Assembly (NCBI GenBank): GCA_008933615.1
Contig: WBUR01000006.1
Span: 1-64,000, forward strand
DNA length: 64,000 nucleotides
Origin: a bacterium
GTDB taxonomy: Bacteria; CLD3; SB21
Reading direction: 5' to 3'
Below are positions 49,668-58,136 of this stretch, one piece after another. The stretch's first letter is position 1. Every line of letters begins with the position of its first letter. The position numbers and the translations under genes were made by a program. The notes beneath the pieces were generated by a model. It was not told the origin of the DNA and made no database searches. It saw only the letters and a program-made list of their open reading frames with translations.

Positions 49668-50192
49668 ATGGGAAATCGCATGACTCGAATTAATATTTTT
49701 TTTGTGGCGTTCAGTATGCTGTATCCTGTAGTTAGTCAGGCCACACAATTGAAAGCCGCTGAAAAAATGGACACAGCCATTTTCCAGGATTCTATAGTAA
49801 CTTCTGCCGCTGACTATGTTGATATAATTAAGAAGATCGCATGGGAAATTGAGCTGCTGAAAGATCAATATCCACAGTTGAGAGATTTTGAATCTTCCGT
49901 ATATGTTGATGCTAACAATCTATCCATCAGCTATGGCTACAAGACACATAGAGCGGTTCATCAGAGCGGGTGGACTTCCGGCGTTCCAAATCCCGATGAT
50001 GATGGGATTTGGTTGTACATAGACTTCCATTCACCGAAATCGACGAAACAGATTCATACTCAACCGAAAATGCCGGCATTGTGTATTGGAGAGATGCAAG
50101 TTTCATTTCTGATACTCGAAGGCGATGCAACTCCTTCAATTGCTCCGTTAGTTCGAGATATTCTAAAAAATAATGGGATCATTAAATGTTAG
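49668..50192 (+). CDS. secreted protein of unknown function
   Basis: 174 residues. Signal peptide INIFFVAFSMLYPVVSQATQ, so exported; the start may be ATG 49668 or 49680. I recognise no domain. The mature part is mixed alpha/beta with an amphipathic helix (VDIIKKIAWEIELLKDQYPQLRDF) and a Trp/Tyr-rich middle (QSGWTSGVPNPDDDGIWLYIDFH); a single Cys is the last residue. It follows the MBL lipoprotein gene by about 100 bases on the same strand. Codon use and lack of a good ribosome binding site leave some doubt, but the signal peptide supports a real gene. Confidence 0.6.
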   Translation: MGNRMTRINIFFVAFSMLYPVVSQATQLKAAEKMDTAIFQDSIVTSAADYVDIIKKIAWEIELLKDQYPQLRDFESSVYVDANNLSISYGYKTHRAVHQSGWTSGVPNPDDDGIWLYIDFHSPKSTKQIHTQPKMPALCIGEMQVSFLILEGDATPSIAPLVRDILKNNGIIKC

Positions 50193-50292
50193 TTTCTTAC
50201 CCACCTAACGGTCTACCGCGCATAACTTGGAGCGCAAATGGTCTCATTTCAACCGACATGCTCACAACCTTAAACCATAAGGAAAAATGATC

Positions 50293-51909
50293 ATGAAACA
50301 GAAAATTGAAAAAATATTTCCAAATAAAATCGGCGTTCCGGCAAATGTAACTCCGCCGCTGCCCATGGATCAGACCGAGTATCTGATCAATGGCGAATTA
50401 CTGAAATGGAAAGGCCCTTTTGAAAAAGTTCATTCTCCGGTTTTTGTGGAAGACAAGGGTTTACTTGATAATTTGATCGGCTCGTATCCTCTGTTAGACG
50501 AAGCATCGGCGCTAAAAGCCCTGAAGGCCGCGACGGAAGCTTATGATAACGGGCAGGGCGAGTGGCCATTGATGACTATTGCAAAAAGAATTGCATGCTT
50601 CAAGAAATTCATTCGTCTCATGAAAGAGCAGCGTGATACGATCGTCAAACTGCTCATGTGGGAGATCGGGAAGAACTTAAAGGACTCAGAGAAAGAATTT
50701 GACAGGACGGTGGACTATATAAGCGATACGATCGAAGCATTGAAGGACATGGACAGAGACGCGTCGCGCTTTGTCATCAAACAAGGTATTATTGCTCAGA
50801 TCCGAAGGGCGCCATTGGGCGTTGTCTTATGTATGGGGCCGTTCAATTATCCTTTGAATGAAACATTCACCACTTTGATCCCCGCCTTGATCATGGGTAA
50901 TACGATTATCTTCAAGCCGCCCAAACTTGGCGTCTTGCTGCATGCGCCTCTGCTCAAGGCTTTCCAAGAAGCGTTTCCGAAAGGTGTGGTGAATACGGTA
51001 TATGGTGAAGGTCAAAAAGTGATCGCGCCGCTCATGGCTTCCGGAAAAATAAATGTACTGGCCTTCATCGGTTCCTGCAAAGTCGCAGACATTCTCAAGA
51101 AACAGCACCCGCAGCCGCATAAATTAAGGTCCGTCCTTGGGCTGGAGGCAAAAAATCCCGCTATCATATTGGAAGATGCCGATCTGAACATTACTGTTCA
51201 AGAATGTATCGCCGGTTCCTTATCGTTTAACGGACAGCGATGCACGGCGTTGAAAATTATTTTTGTACATGAAAAGATCAAGGATGCGTTCATTGATAAA
51301 TTTGTATCCGAAGTGGAAAGGCTCAATATCGGAATGCCGTGGGAAGAAAATGTTTTCATCACACCTCTGCCGGAACCGAATAAATCGGAGCATTTGGCAG
51401 AGTTGGTCCATGACGCCGTGACGAAAGGAGCTAAGGTTTGTAATCCTTCGGGCGGGCTGAAAAACCGATCGTTCTTTTTTCCGGCGGTACTCTCAGAAGT
51501 GAATGAGCAGACGCGAATTTACCATGAGGAACAATTTGGCCCGATCGTGCCGATTGTCACTTTCAAGGAAATTCAAAAACCTTTGGATTATGTGATTCAC
51601 TCCAACTACGGCCAACAGGCGAGCATCTTCGGAAAGGATTCAAATAAGATCGCCGCGCTGCTCGACACGCTCGTTCATCAGGTTTGCCGACTTAATATCA
51701 ACTCCCAATGCCAACGCGGCCCCGACGTTTTTCCGTTCACAGGAAGAAAAGATTCGGCGGAAGGAACTTTATCCGTGAGCGATGCGCTGAGAGTTTTTTC
51801 GATTCGCACGCTCGTTGCTTTAAAAGAAAATGATCTTAATAAAGAGATCGTCACGGATATTCTTAAAAACCAGCATTCGAATTTTTTGTCGACGGATTTT
51901 ATATTGTAG
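50293..51909 (+). CDS. NADP-dependent glyceraldehyde-3-phosphate dehydrogenase-like aldehyde dehydrogenase (GAPN type)
   Basis: 538 residues from ATG 50293; ATG 50287 is two codons upstream but AAGGA is better spaced for 50293. Aldehyde dehydrogenase fold with PLGVVLCMGPFNYPLNE, catalytic Glu in LGLEAKNPAI, catalytic Cys in FNGQRCTALK and the C-terminal NSQCQRGPDVFPFTGRKDSAEGTLSV, which is typical of non-phosphorylating GAPN. It would oxidise glyceraldehyde 3-phosphate to 3-phosphoglycerate with NADP, yielding NADPH but no ATP. Longer than Streptococcus GapN (about 475 residues) by an N-terminal extension. Unrelated to its neighbours by function. Confidence 0.82.
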   Translation: MKQKIEKIFPNKIGVPANVTPPLPMDQTEYLINGELLKWKGPFEKVHSPVFVEDKGLLDNLIGSYPLLDEASALKALKAATEAYDNGQGEWPLMTIAKRIACFKKFIRLMKEQRDTIVKLLMWEIGKNLKDSEKEFDRTVDYISDTIEALKDMDRDASRFVIKQGIIAQIRRAPLGVVLCMGPFNYPLNETFTTLIPALIMGNTIIFKPPKLGVLLHAPLLKAFQEAFPKGVVNTVYGEGQKVIAPLMASGKINVLAFIGSCKVADILKKQHPQPHKLRSVLGLEAKNPAIILEDADLNITVQECIAGSLSFNGQRCTALKIIFVHEKIKDAFIDKFVSEVERLNIGMPWEENVFITPLPEPNKSEHLAELVHDAVTKGAKVCNPSGGLKNRSFFFPAVLSEVNEQTRIYHEEQFGPIVPIVTFKEIQKPLDYVIHSNYGQQASIFGKDSNKIAALLDTLVHQVCRLNINSQCQRGPDVFPFTGRKDSAEGTLSVSDALRVFSIRTLVALKENDLNKEIVTDILKNQHSNFLSTDFIL

Positions 51910-52023
51910 TAGTTTTTGAACTTTACGATTCATGTTTGAGGAGTGCATTTCTATTTTATAGATTGAACTTGGGCAACTAATCTCATACAAAAGTTGTAAA
52001 AAAAACGGTCGGAGGAATTCCAG

Positions 52024-52878
52024 ATGAATCATCCAAAATCAATTAAACTTTTCTTAATGGACGGTGAACCTAATGGCAGATGGGCGTGTGAGCTTTCCAA
52101 CTGGACTGGTAAAGCATACAAGATTCCAAGAATAAGAGTAAGAGATTCTTCTGACAGGGAAGATTTGAACAATACAGGCGTATACTTGTTATTCGGTAAA
52201 GATGATAATGACGATGAAATGGTTTATATCGGTGAAGCTGAGTCTATTCTTAAGAGACTCAATCAACAAATAAACCAACAAGACTTTTGGACCGAGGCGG
52301 TTGTGTTCATCAGCAAAGATGATAATTTAAACAAGGCTCACGTAAAATATATTGAAAATCGTCTCTTTGAGATTGCTAGCAATGCCAAGAGATACAAAAT
52401 CGAAAATAGCGTTACACCAACTCAATCTACGATTTCAGAATCCGATAGAGCCGAAATGGAAGAGTTTATCGAAAATATGAAACTGATGGTAAATACTCTT
52501 GGACACAAAGTCTTTGAACAAAAAGTAGCACAAAGATCAATAGGCAAGTCTGTCTTTAAAATCAAGGCTGCAAGAGGGGCGGACGCTAAAGGCCAACCGA
52601 CTTCTGAGGGTTTTGTTGTCTTCAAGGGATCTAAAGTTGCAAATTCAATTGTTGAATCGATGACTAAGTCATTTGTCTCAATGCGGGAGAGATTGATCGA
52701 AAAGGGTGTGATTGTAAAAAATGGCGATGCGTACGAAATTCAAGAGGACTACATATTTACCAGTCCATCTACTGCTGCAGTCATGGTTCTTGGTAGAAAT
52801 GCAAATGGTCTAACGGAATGGAAACTGGATGATGGAAGAACACTGAAGGAGTATGAATCGACAAGTAGCCAAACATAA
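52024..52878 (+). CDS. GIY-YIG nuclease-fold protein with DUF4357 domain
   Basis: 284 residues. GIY-YIG region at residues ~55-125 (TGVYLLFGKDDNDDEMVYIGEAESILKRLNQ, then YIENRLFEIASN with the Glu). The C-terminal SPSTAAVMVLGRNANGLTEWKLDDGRTLKEYE is a DUF4357 domain. The linker is charged and helical. An excellent GGAGGAATTCCAG ribosome binding site precedes ATG 52024. Proteins of this architecture occur in accessory, mobile or restriction-linked settings; here it stands alone between gapN-like and the benzoyl-CoA operon. Function unknown; a nuclease acting on incoming DNA is a guess. Confidence 0.8.
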   Translation: MNHPKSIKLFLMDGEPNGRWACELSNWTGKAYKIPRIRVRDSSDREDLNNTGVYLLFGKDDNDDEMVYIGEAESILKRLNQQINQQDFWTEAVVFISKDDNLNKAHVKYIENRLFEIASNAKRYKIENSVTPTQSTISESDRAEMEEFIENMKLMVNTLGHKVFEQKVAQRSIGKSVFKIKAARGADAKGQPTSEGFVVFKGSKVANSIVESMTKSFVSMRERLIEKGVIVKNGDAYEIQEDYIFTSPSTAAVMVLGRNANGLTEWKLDDGRTLKEYESTSSQT

Positions 52879-52975
52879 TTAAACGACCGCTCGCGTTGCG
52901 GACCTAAAATTGTAGCCTTCTGTAAACCCTCAATTACACATCCACGATCCTTTCAAAAGAAAAATTCTTTTTCTC

Positions 52976-53002
52976 TTGATTTTCGAACGAGCGTTCGATA
53001 AT
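52976..53002 (+). promoter_or_regulatory. candidate promoter with internal palindromic operator for the benzoyl-CoA operon
   Basis: TTGATT (52976-52981) and GATAAT (52997-53002) are 15 bases apart, about 50 bases ahead of the first gene. Between them lies TCGAACGAGCGTTCGA (52983-52998), a perfect 7-2-7 inverted repeat of the size bound by TetR-type repressors. A repressor there would block the polymerase. A second TATAAT-like box at about 53043 is too close to the ATG unless the message is leaderless. Confidence 0.5.
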
Positions 53003-53051
53003 TTATTCAAGATATTCAAGACAATAAGGTCTTAAATTCTTATATAATCTT

Positions 53052-54134
53052 ATGACAAAAATACAATCGTGGAAAATGGAAGCCGTTGGGAAACCCATGC
53101 GGCAATTTGATAGTGACGCGCCTGCTTTGCAGGTAGATGAAGTACTGGTTCGCGTAGCCGGATGCGGCGTGTGCCATACCGATCTGGGATTCTTTTTTGA
53201 CGGTGTGAATACGATGAAGCCTCTGCCTTTGACGCTCGGACACGAGATCAGCGGTGTAGTGGAAGAAGCCGGATCCGCTGCAAGTTCATGGCTCGGCAAA
53301 GCCGTTCTCATTCCTGCCGTCATGCCGTGCGGAACTTGCGATCTTTGCAAAAAGGGACAAGTTCGTATCTGCCGCAATCAGAAAATGCCGGGAAATCACA
53401 TTGACGGCGGATTTGCAAGTCACGTGGTCGTACCGTCAAAATACCTGTGCGTCGTGGATGTTGCAGATCAAAAAGCGCTGTTCGGAAAATCCGGAGCGAC
53501 GTTGGCGCAACTTTCTGTGATCGCCGATGCAGTCACAACACCTTTACAGGCAATCAAGAACGCCGGGCTCGTTTCCGGCAATGTCGCGATTTTCATCGGG
53601 GCCGGCGGAGTCGGAGGTTATGGTATTCAAATCGCCGCATCCTTGGGTGCACATGTGGTCGTGCTCGATGTTGATGACAAAAAACTTGAAACATATTCTA
53701 ATTTCGGTGCATCGCTCACTATCAACCCTAAAACATCCGACGCCAAGGCCGTTCGTAAATCCATACAGTCTTGGGTGAAAGAAAAAGCGTATAATCCCTT
53801 TGAGTGGAAGATATTTGAAACGTCCGGCACGGCCAAGGGACAGGAATTGGCATTCAGCCTGCTCACCTTCGGCTCCAGATTATGCGTGGTCGGATTTACA
53901 TTAGACAACGTGACTGTCCGCCTGAGCAATCTCATGGCGTTCGACGCACAGGCCATCGGCAACTGGGGATGCGACGTATCTTACTATCCGGAGGCGTTGG
54001 ATTGGATTCGCAGCGGACAGATCCAGTTGATCCCATTTGTTAAAACCTTTCCGATGAGTGAAATTAATGCTGTCTTTGACCGCTCACACCGAAAAGAAAT
54101 TGATCAGCGTCCAGTGCTCATACCTGATTTCTAG
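53052..54134 (+). CDS. had: 6-hydroxycyclohex-1-ene-1-carbonyl-CoA dehydrogenase (zinc alcohol dehydrogenase family)
   Basis: 360 residues. Medium-chain alcohol dehydrogenase: catalytic zinc ligands in GCGVCHTDLGF and LTLGHEISGVV, structural zinc CGTCDLCKKGQVRIC, NAD site IFIGAGGVGGYGIQ. The family call rests on context: it heads an operon with the two other ring-modifying enzymes and benzoyl-CoA reductase, where Had oxidises 6-hydroxycyclohexene-carbonyl-CoA to the 6-oxo compound with NAD. Length and the CMPAV/NHIDGGFASH stretch fit Had of Thauera/Azoarcus type. Weak ribosome binding site. First gene of the operon. Confidence 0.87.
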   Translation: MTKIQSWKMEAVGKPMRQFDSDAPALQVDEVLVRVAGCGVCHTDLGFFFDGVNTMKPLPLTLGHEISGVVEEAGSAASSWLGKAVLIPAVMPCGTCDLCKKGQVRICRNQKMPGNHIDGGFASHVVVPSKYLCVVDVADQKALFGKSGATLAQLSVIADAVTTPLQAIKNAGLVSGNVAIFIGAGGVGGYGIQIAASLGAHVVVLDVDDKKLETYSNFGASLTINPKTSDAKAVRKSIQSWVKEKAYNPFEWKIFETSGTAKGQELAFSLLTFGSRLCVVGFTLDNVTVRLSNLMAFDAQAIGNWGCDVSYYPEALDWIRSGQIQLIPFVKTFPMSEINAVFDRSHRKEIDQRPVLIPDF

Positions 54135-54218
54135 TCGGTATTTTAGCTGACACAATCGAAACATTTTAGAACAAGGATCAAACGAACAATCCAAAATCGT
54201 AAATCAGAGGAGTTACTT

Positions 54219-55304
54219 ATGTTTAAAAATCATGATCTCGTACCCGACTATACTTTTAAAGAGATCCGGTATGAACTCAAGCCCATCAAGAGATCGTCCG
54301 GTCAATCGGTTGAAGGTTTATACGTTGCATGGGTCACTCTCAACAACCCTTCGCAGCTTAATTCATACACCACATTGATGGTCAAAGAAGTGATATTGGC
54401 ATTCCGTAAAGCGTCCAATTCCCGCGACGTGGTTGCCGTAGTTTTTACCGGTGAAGGCAATCGGGCATTCTGCACCGGTGGAAACACGAAAGAATACGCC
54501 GAGTACTACGCTGGCCAGCCCGACGAGTATCGCCAATACATGCGCTTGTTCAACGACATGGTCACCACGATTATGCACTGCGATAAACCGGTGATCAGCC
54601 GCGTCAACGGCATGCGTATCGCAGGCGGACAGGAAATAGGAATGGCGTGCGACTTCACCGTAGCGAGCGACCTCGCCGTATTCGGCCAGGCCGGGCCAAA
54701 ACACGGTTCCGTTCCGGACGGCGGTTCCACCGACTTTTTACCTTTATTTGTCGGAATTGAAAATGCGATGCTCAGTTGTACTTTATGCGAACTCTGGTCT
54801 GCGCACAAAGCATACCGTTTGGGATTGATAACCGACGTGCTGCCCGCTCTGAAAAAAGATGGAAAATTTATTCCTAATCCGTTGGTTGTCACCGACCGTT
54901 GGCTCGACGAAATGGGCAAGATCGTGCACGGAAATTTCAAGGCCGGCGAAGAAAAAGAGCTCGCAAAAAAACTTATGGCTACTTGCGAAACCGATCTCTC
55001 GTTATTGGACAAGCGGATCGATCAGCTTGTAGAATCATTGATGATGACCGTTCCGGGCTGTTTGACTAAAACGTTGGAATCTATGCGAAAACACAAGCTC
55101 GCGCACTGGGATAAGAACCGCGAAAGCAACCGCGCCTGGTTGGGCCTCAATATGATGAATGAAGGCCGCGCCGGATTCAGGGCATTCAACGAGGGTACGA
55201 AAGAAAATCGCGAAGTGGATTTCATCAAACTGCGTCAATTACTCGCCCAGGGAGAAAAGTGGAGTGAAAAACTCATTGAAGAAGTTCTGCCAAAGGGAAA
55301 ATAA
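54219..55304 (+). CDS. oah: 6-oxocyclohex-1-ene-1-carbonyl-CoA hydrolase (ring-opening)
   Basis: 361 residues of the crotonase fold, longer than ordinary enoyl-CoA hydratases. It adds water and cleaves the C-C bond of 6-oxocyclohexene-carbonyl-CoA, giving 3-hydroxypimelyl-CoA. Crotonase landmarks: AFCTGGNTKEYAEYYAGQPDEY (oxyanion-hole region), CDKPVISRVNGMRIAGGQEIGMACDFTVAS and GPKHGSVPDGGSTDFLPL. The C-terminal half (GLNMMNEGRAGFRAFNEGTKENREVDF) is typical of Oah. GAGGAG precedes ATG 54219. 84 bases after had. Confidence 0.93.
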   Translation: MFKNHDLVPDYTFKEIRYELKPIKRSSGQSVEGLYVAWVTLNNPSQLNSYTTLMVKEVILAFRKASNSRDVVAVVFTGEGNRAFCTGGNTKEYAEYYAGQPDEYRQYMRLFNDMVTTIMHCDKPVISRVNGMRIAGGQEIGMACDFTVASDLAVFGQAGPKHGSVPDGGSTDFLPLFVGIENAMLSCTLCELWSAHKAYRLGLITDVLPALKKDGKFIPNPLVVTDRWLDEMGKIVHGNFKAGEEKELAKKLMATCETDLSLLDKRIDQLVESLMMTVPGCLTKTLESMRKHKLAHWDKNRESNRAWLGLNMMNEGRAGFRAFNEGTKENREVDFIKLRQLLAQGEKWSEKLIEEVLPKGK

Positions 55305-55337
55305 AAAGCTTTCTCGCTGATAAGCGCAGAACAGCAA

Positions 55338-55362
55338 TCTGCGAAAATCAGTGCGATCTGCG
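55338..55362. repeat. degenerate intergenic repeat, copy 2
   Basis: Reverse-complement match (21 of 25) to 45486-45510. It lies in the 97-base oah-dch gap, inside the benzoyl-CoA operon, and so is transcribed. Confidence 0.55.
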
Positions 55363-55401
55363 GGAGATACTTAACACAAACATTAAAATTTAAAAAACAC
55401 C

Positions 55402-56175
55402 ATGAGCGCTTATATGAAGATCAAAGTGGAATCTCGCTTCGACGAACAAGTTACTTTCATTTATCTAACCAACGGCAAAGGTAACATCGTTGACAAAGAG
55501 ATGATGCGGGAGATCATTCACGCGATCGACATTGCCGCCGAAGATATCCGCACCAAAGCGCTCGTTTTTTCCGGTAGCGGCGATCATTTCTCATTTGGTG
55601 CGAGTGTGCCTGAACATCAAAAAGAGCAGGCTGCGGAAATGTTGAGTACGTTTCATTCTATGTTCAGACGCTTATGCGAGGCCGGAATTCCGACCATCGC
55701 GCTTGTGCGCGGTCAATGTCTGGGCGGCGGGATGGAACTGGCCGCATTCTGTAATTGGGTCATCGCCGCAGAAAATGCACATTTTGGCCAACCTGAGATC
55801 GGCCTGGGAGTCTTTGCGCCGGTGGCATCTTTGCTTCTGCCGTATTTGGTTGCGCAATCGGCTGCCGATGACCTGTTGCTCGCAGGACATTTTATTTCTG
55901 CGACACGCGCCCGTGATATTGGATTGGTTAATACCGTGAGCGCCGATCCGGCAAGAGACGTGGACATTTTGCTGGAACAACATATTCTTACAAAGAGCGG
56001 AATCGCTTTACGAATGGCGGTCAAGGCAGCGCGGTTTCAGTTTTATCAATCGTTCCTTCGCGATATTCAGATTTTGGAATCCATGTACGTTAACGATCTC
56101 ATGGCTACGCATGACGCCAACGAAGGCATCGCGGCATTCATGGAAAAACGTAAACCCGTTTGGAAAAATACATGA
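55402..56175 (+). CDS. dch: cyclohexa-1,5-diene-1-carbonyl-CoA hydratase
   Basis: 257 residues, crotonase family, usual Dch/BzdW length. Hydrates the diene made by benzoyl-CoA reductase to 6-hydroxycyclohexene-carbonyl-CoA. Motifs: DHFSFGASVPEHQKEQA, IPTIALVRGQCLGGGMELAAFCNWVIAAENAHFGQPEIGLGVFAP. The GASVPEH stretch is characteristic of diene hydratases. No Shine-Dalgarno is obvious. It overlaps the next gene by four bases (ATGA). Confidence 0.92.
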   Translation: MSAYMKIKVESRFDEQVTFIYLTNGKGNIVDKEMMREIIHAIDIAAEDIRTKALVFSGSGDHFSFGASVPEHQKEQAAEMLSTFHSMFRRLCEAGIPTIALVRGQCLGGGMELAAFCNWVIAAENAHFGQPEIGLGVFAPVASLLLPYLVAQSAADDLLLAGHFISATRARDIGLVNTVSADPARDVDILLEQHILTKSGIALRMAVKAARFQFYQSFLRDIQILESMYVNDLMATHDANEGIAAFMEKRKPVWKNT

Positions 56176-56894
56176 TCAAGATAGATCTTAAGGACAAGGT
56201 CGTTGTTATCACCGGCGCGGCGAGCGGCATCGGGCGTTCGACCGCAGAAGTTTTTATTCGGGCAGGCGCGTCCGTTGTCGGCCTGGATATTAAGATTCCG
56301 GCGGAATCTTTGAAAGGCGCTCGATTTCTTGAAGTCAATGTAGCCAACTCGAACGACGTTGAGAAATGTTTCCAAAACATTTTGGAAACCGAAGGGCACA
56401 TTGATTGCCTCGTTAACAATGCAGGCATTTCAAAAGATGCGCCGGTTTGGAAAATGACCGAATCCATGTGGGATGATGTGATCGATGTAAATCTAAAAGG
56501 CGCGTTTAATTGTATTCACCATGTAGCGCCGCACTTTCGCGAACAGCAATCGGGAAAGATTGTCAATGTCGCATCCATCAACGGCATGCGCGGCAAATTT
56601 GGACTGGCAAATTATGCCGCATCGAAGGCGGGTATTATCGGACTCACGAAAGCCGTTGCCACCGAACTGGCTCGTTATCGCGTTAATGTGAACGCTGTTG
56701 CTCCGGGCCTAATCGCCACGCCGCTGGTGATGTCCATGACGCCCGAGGCTTTGGCGAAATCAAAATCGGAGATTCTACTCGGAGAGCCGGGCCAACCTGA
56801 GGATGTTGCCAATACCGTCGTTTTTTTGTGTTCCGATCTTGCAAAGCACATAACCGGCGAAATAATTAAGATCGACGGCGGACAGTATATATGA
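56172..56894 (+). CDS. short-chain dehydrogenase/reductase (FabG-like), probable hydroxyacyl-CoA dehydrogenase of the pathway
   Basis: 240 residues from ATG 56172 (frame open from 56160), an ATGA overlap with dch. Classical SDR: TGAASGIGRSTAE, LVNNAGISKDA, catalytic SINGMRGKFGLANYAASKAG (Ser, Tyr-x3-Lys) and VAPGLIATPLVMS. A similar gene (bzdZ) occurs in Azoarcus bzd clusters, as I recall. A plausible substrate is 3-hydroxypimelyl-CoA, the product of Oah, but this is inference; acetoacyl-type reduction is an alternative. Confidence 0.85.
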   Translation: MIKIDLKDKVVVITGAASGIGRSTAEVFIRAGASVVGLDIKIPAESLKGARFLEVNVANSNDVEKCFQNILETEGHIDCLVNNAGISKDAPVWKMTESMWDDVIDVNLKGAFNCIHHVAPHFREQQSGKIVNVASINGMRGKFGLANYAASKAGIIGLTKAVATELARYRVNVNAVAPGLIATPLVMSMTPEALAKSKSEILLGEPGQPEDVANTVVFLCSDLAKHITGEIIKIDGGQYI

Positions 56895-56965
56895 TGAGAA
56901 AAGATGTAATCAGTATGAATCTGTTCTATTAGTGTAATCCGTGTTCTATTGAATGGAGGAAAATT

Positions 56966-58126
56966 ATGACGTTTATCGAAAAATGCCATGGACAGACCCT
57001 TGATGAAATATTGTATTTGTGCCGTGAATTCAGCGAAGATCCGACGTATCCGACAGTAAAACAATGGAGAGAGGCCGGCGGAAAAGTTGTAGGACATTTT
57101 CAGGTTTATTTTCCTGAAGAGATCGCGCATGCCGCGGGGCTTCTTCCGGTTAAAGTTACCGGCGCGCAACTGGAAGGCATAGGCGCTGAATCGCATTTCG
57201 GGTCTTACCTATGTTCCGTCATCAAGACTTCACTTGAGCTCTCTATGTCCCATAACCTCGATCTCGATATGTTCGTCTCTCATCCGATCTGCGATGCGGC
57301 GCGAAATCTCGCTGCCATCTGGGGCCGGAATTTTCCGTACAAAAGCCAGATCCTCTATTTGCCGCAGAATCCGAATTCAAATCATTCGATCGAATACTTG
57401 CGCAATGAATACGACCGCTTGAAGCAGGACATTGAAAATGTTGCCGGAAGAAAAGTCAGCGATGATGATTTGAGACATTCTATTACGGTTTATAATGAAA
57501 GCCGGAATTGGATGAAAGAACTCTACGATATCAAACGCGATACGCCCTGGCAGATCGACGCTGAAGACGCCTATGCTCTGGTTGCCATGGCGGGTTTTTT
57601 GCCGAGAGAAGAACATAACGAGCTCATGTGCATAGTATTGCCGTTGATTCATGATCGTTCAAGATACGCTCAGGACAAGATGCGGGTCGTATTTGAAGGC
57701 GGGTTTTGCGAACAGCCGCCGTTAGATCTTATCCAAACGATCGGACGCTCATGTTATCTCGTGGATGACGACTTGCTTATTGGACTTCGGTATATACTGG
57801 ACGAAGTTCCGGCCACGGGCGATCCTTTACTTCAACTGGCCACAGCCTATATTGAAAACTCATCCTATAGCCCCGTTCAGCATGATCTGCGCAAACCCAA
57901 AGAAAAAATGCTTCTTCAGCGTTTTAAAAATGCCCGCGCCGATGCGGTAATTTTAGCGGCGGCAAAGATGTGCGAGCCCGGACTGGAGGAGCAGGTGGCA
58001 TATAGCAAGGCGTTGGACGAACACAAAATCCCCTATTTTATCAGCGAATTTGAGGAAAATCAGAACGCGTTTGACCATATCAGCATTCAGCTCGAAACAT
58101 TTGTCGAAAATTTAATCTTTCAATAG
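56966..58126 (+). CDS. bcrC: benzoyl-CoA reductase, HgdB-family subunit (BcrC/BzdN type)
   Basis: 386 residues, matching the 380-residue BcrC/BzdN class. Part of the substrate-binding and electron-accepting half of class I benzoyl-CoA reductase. 2-hydroxyglutaryl-CoA dehydratase D-component fold: [29 protein letters not shown], a Cys at [13 protein letters not shown] and another at [17 protein letters not shown] (cluster ligand candidates), and the C-terminal [28 protein letters not shown] precedes ATG 56966; the next gene follows after 10 bases. A 2-hydroxyacyl-CoA dehydratase is the alternative, but had-oah-dch upstream decide for benzoyl-CoA. Confidence 0.9.
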   Translation: MTFIEKCHGQTLDEILYLCREFSEDPTYPTVKQWREAGGKVVGHFQVYFPEEIAHAAGLLPVKVTGAQLEGIGAESHFGSYLCSVIKTSLELSMSHNLDLDMFVSHPICDAARNLAAIWGRNFPYKSQILYLPQNPNSNHSIEYLRNEYDRLKQDIENVAGRKVSDDDLRHSITVYNESRNWMKELYDIKRDTPWQIDAEDAYALVAMAGFLPREEHNELMCIVLPLIHDRSRYAQDKMRVVFEGGFCEQPPLDLIQTIGRSCYLVDDDLLIGLRYILDEVPATGDPLLQLATAYIENSSYSPVQHDLRKPKEKMLLQRFKNARADAVILAAAKMCEPGLEEQVAYSKALDEHKIPYFISEFEENQNAFDHISIQLETFVENLIFQ

Positions 58127-58136
58127 AGGAAACATC

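Noticed and set aside
54363-55012. Antisense open frames of 113 and 168 codons in oah
   Set aside because: Overlap a clear crotonase-family gene; codon pattern belongs to the plus strand.
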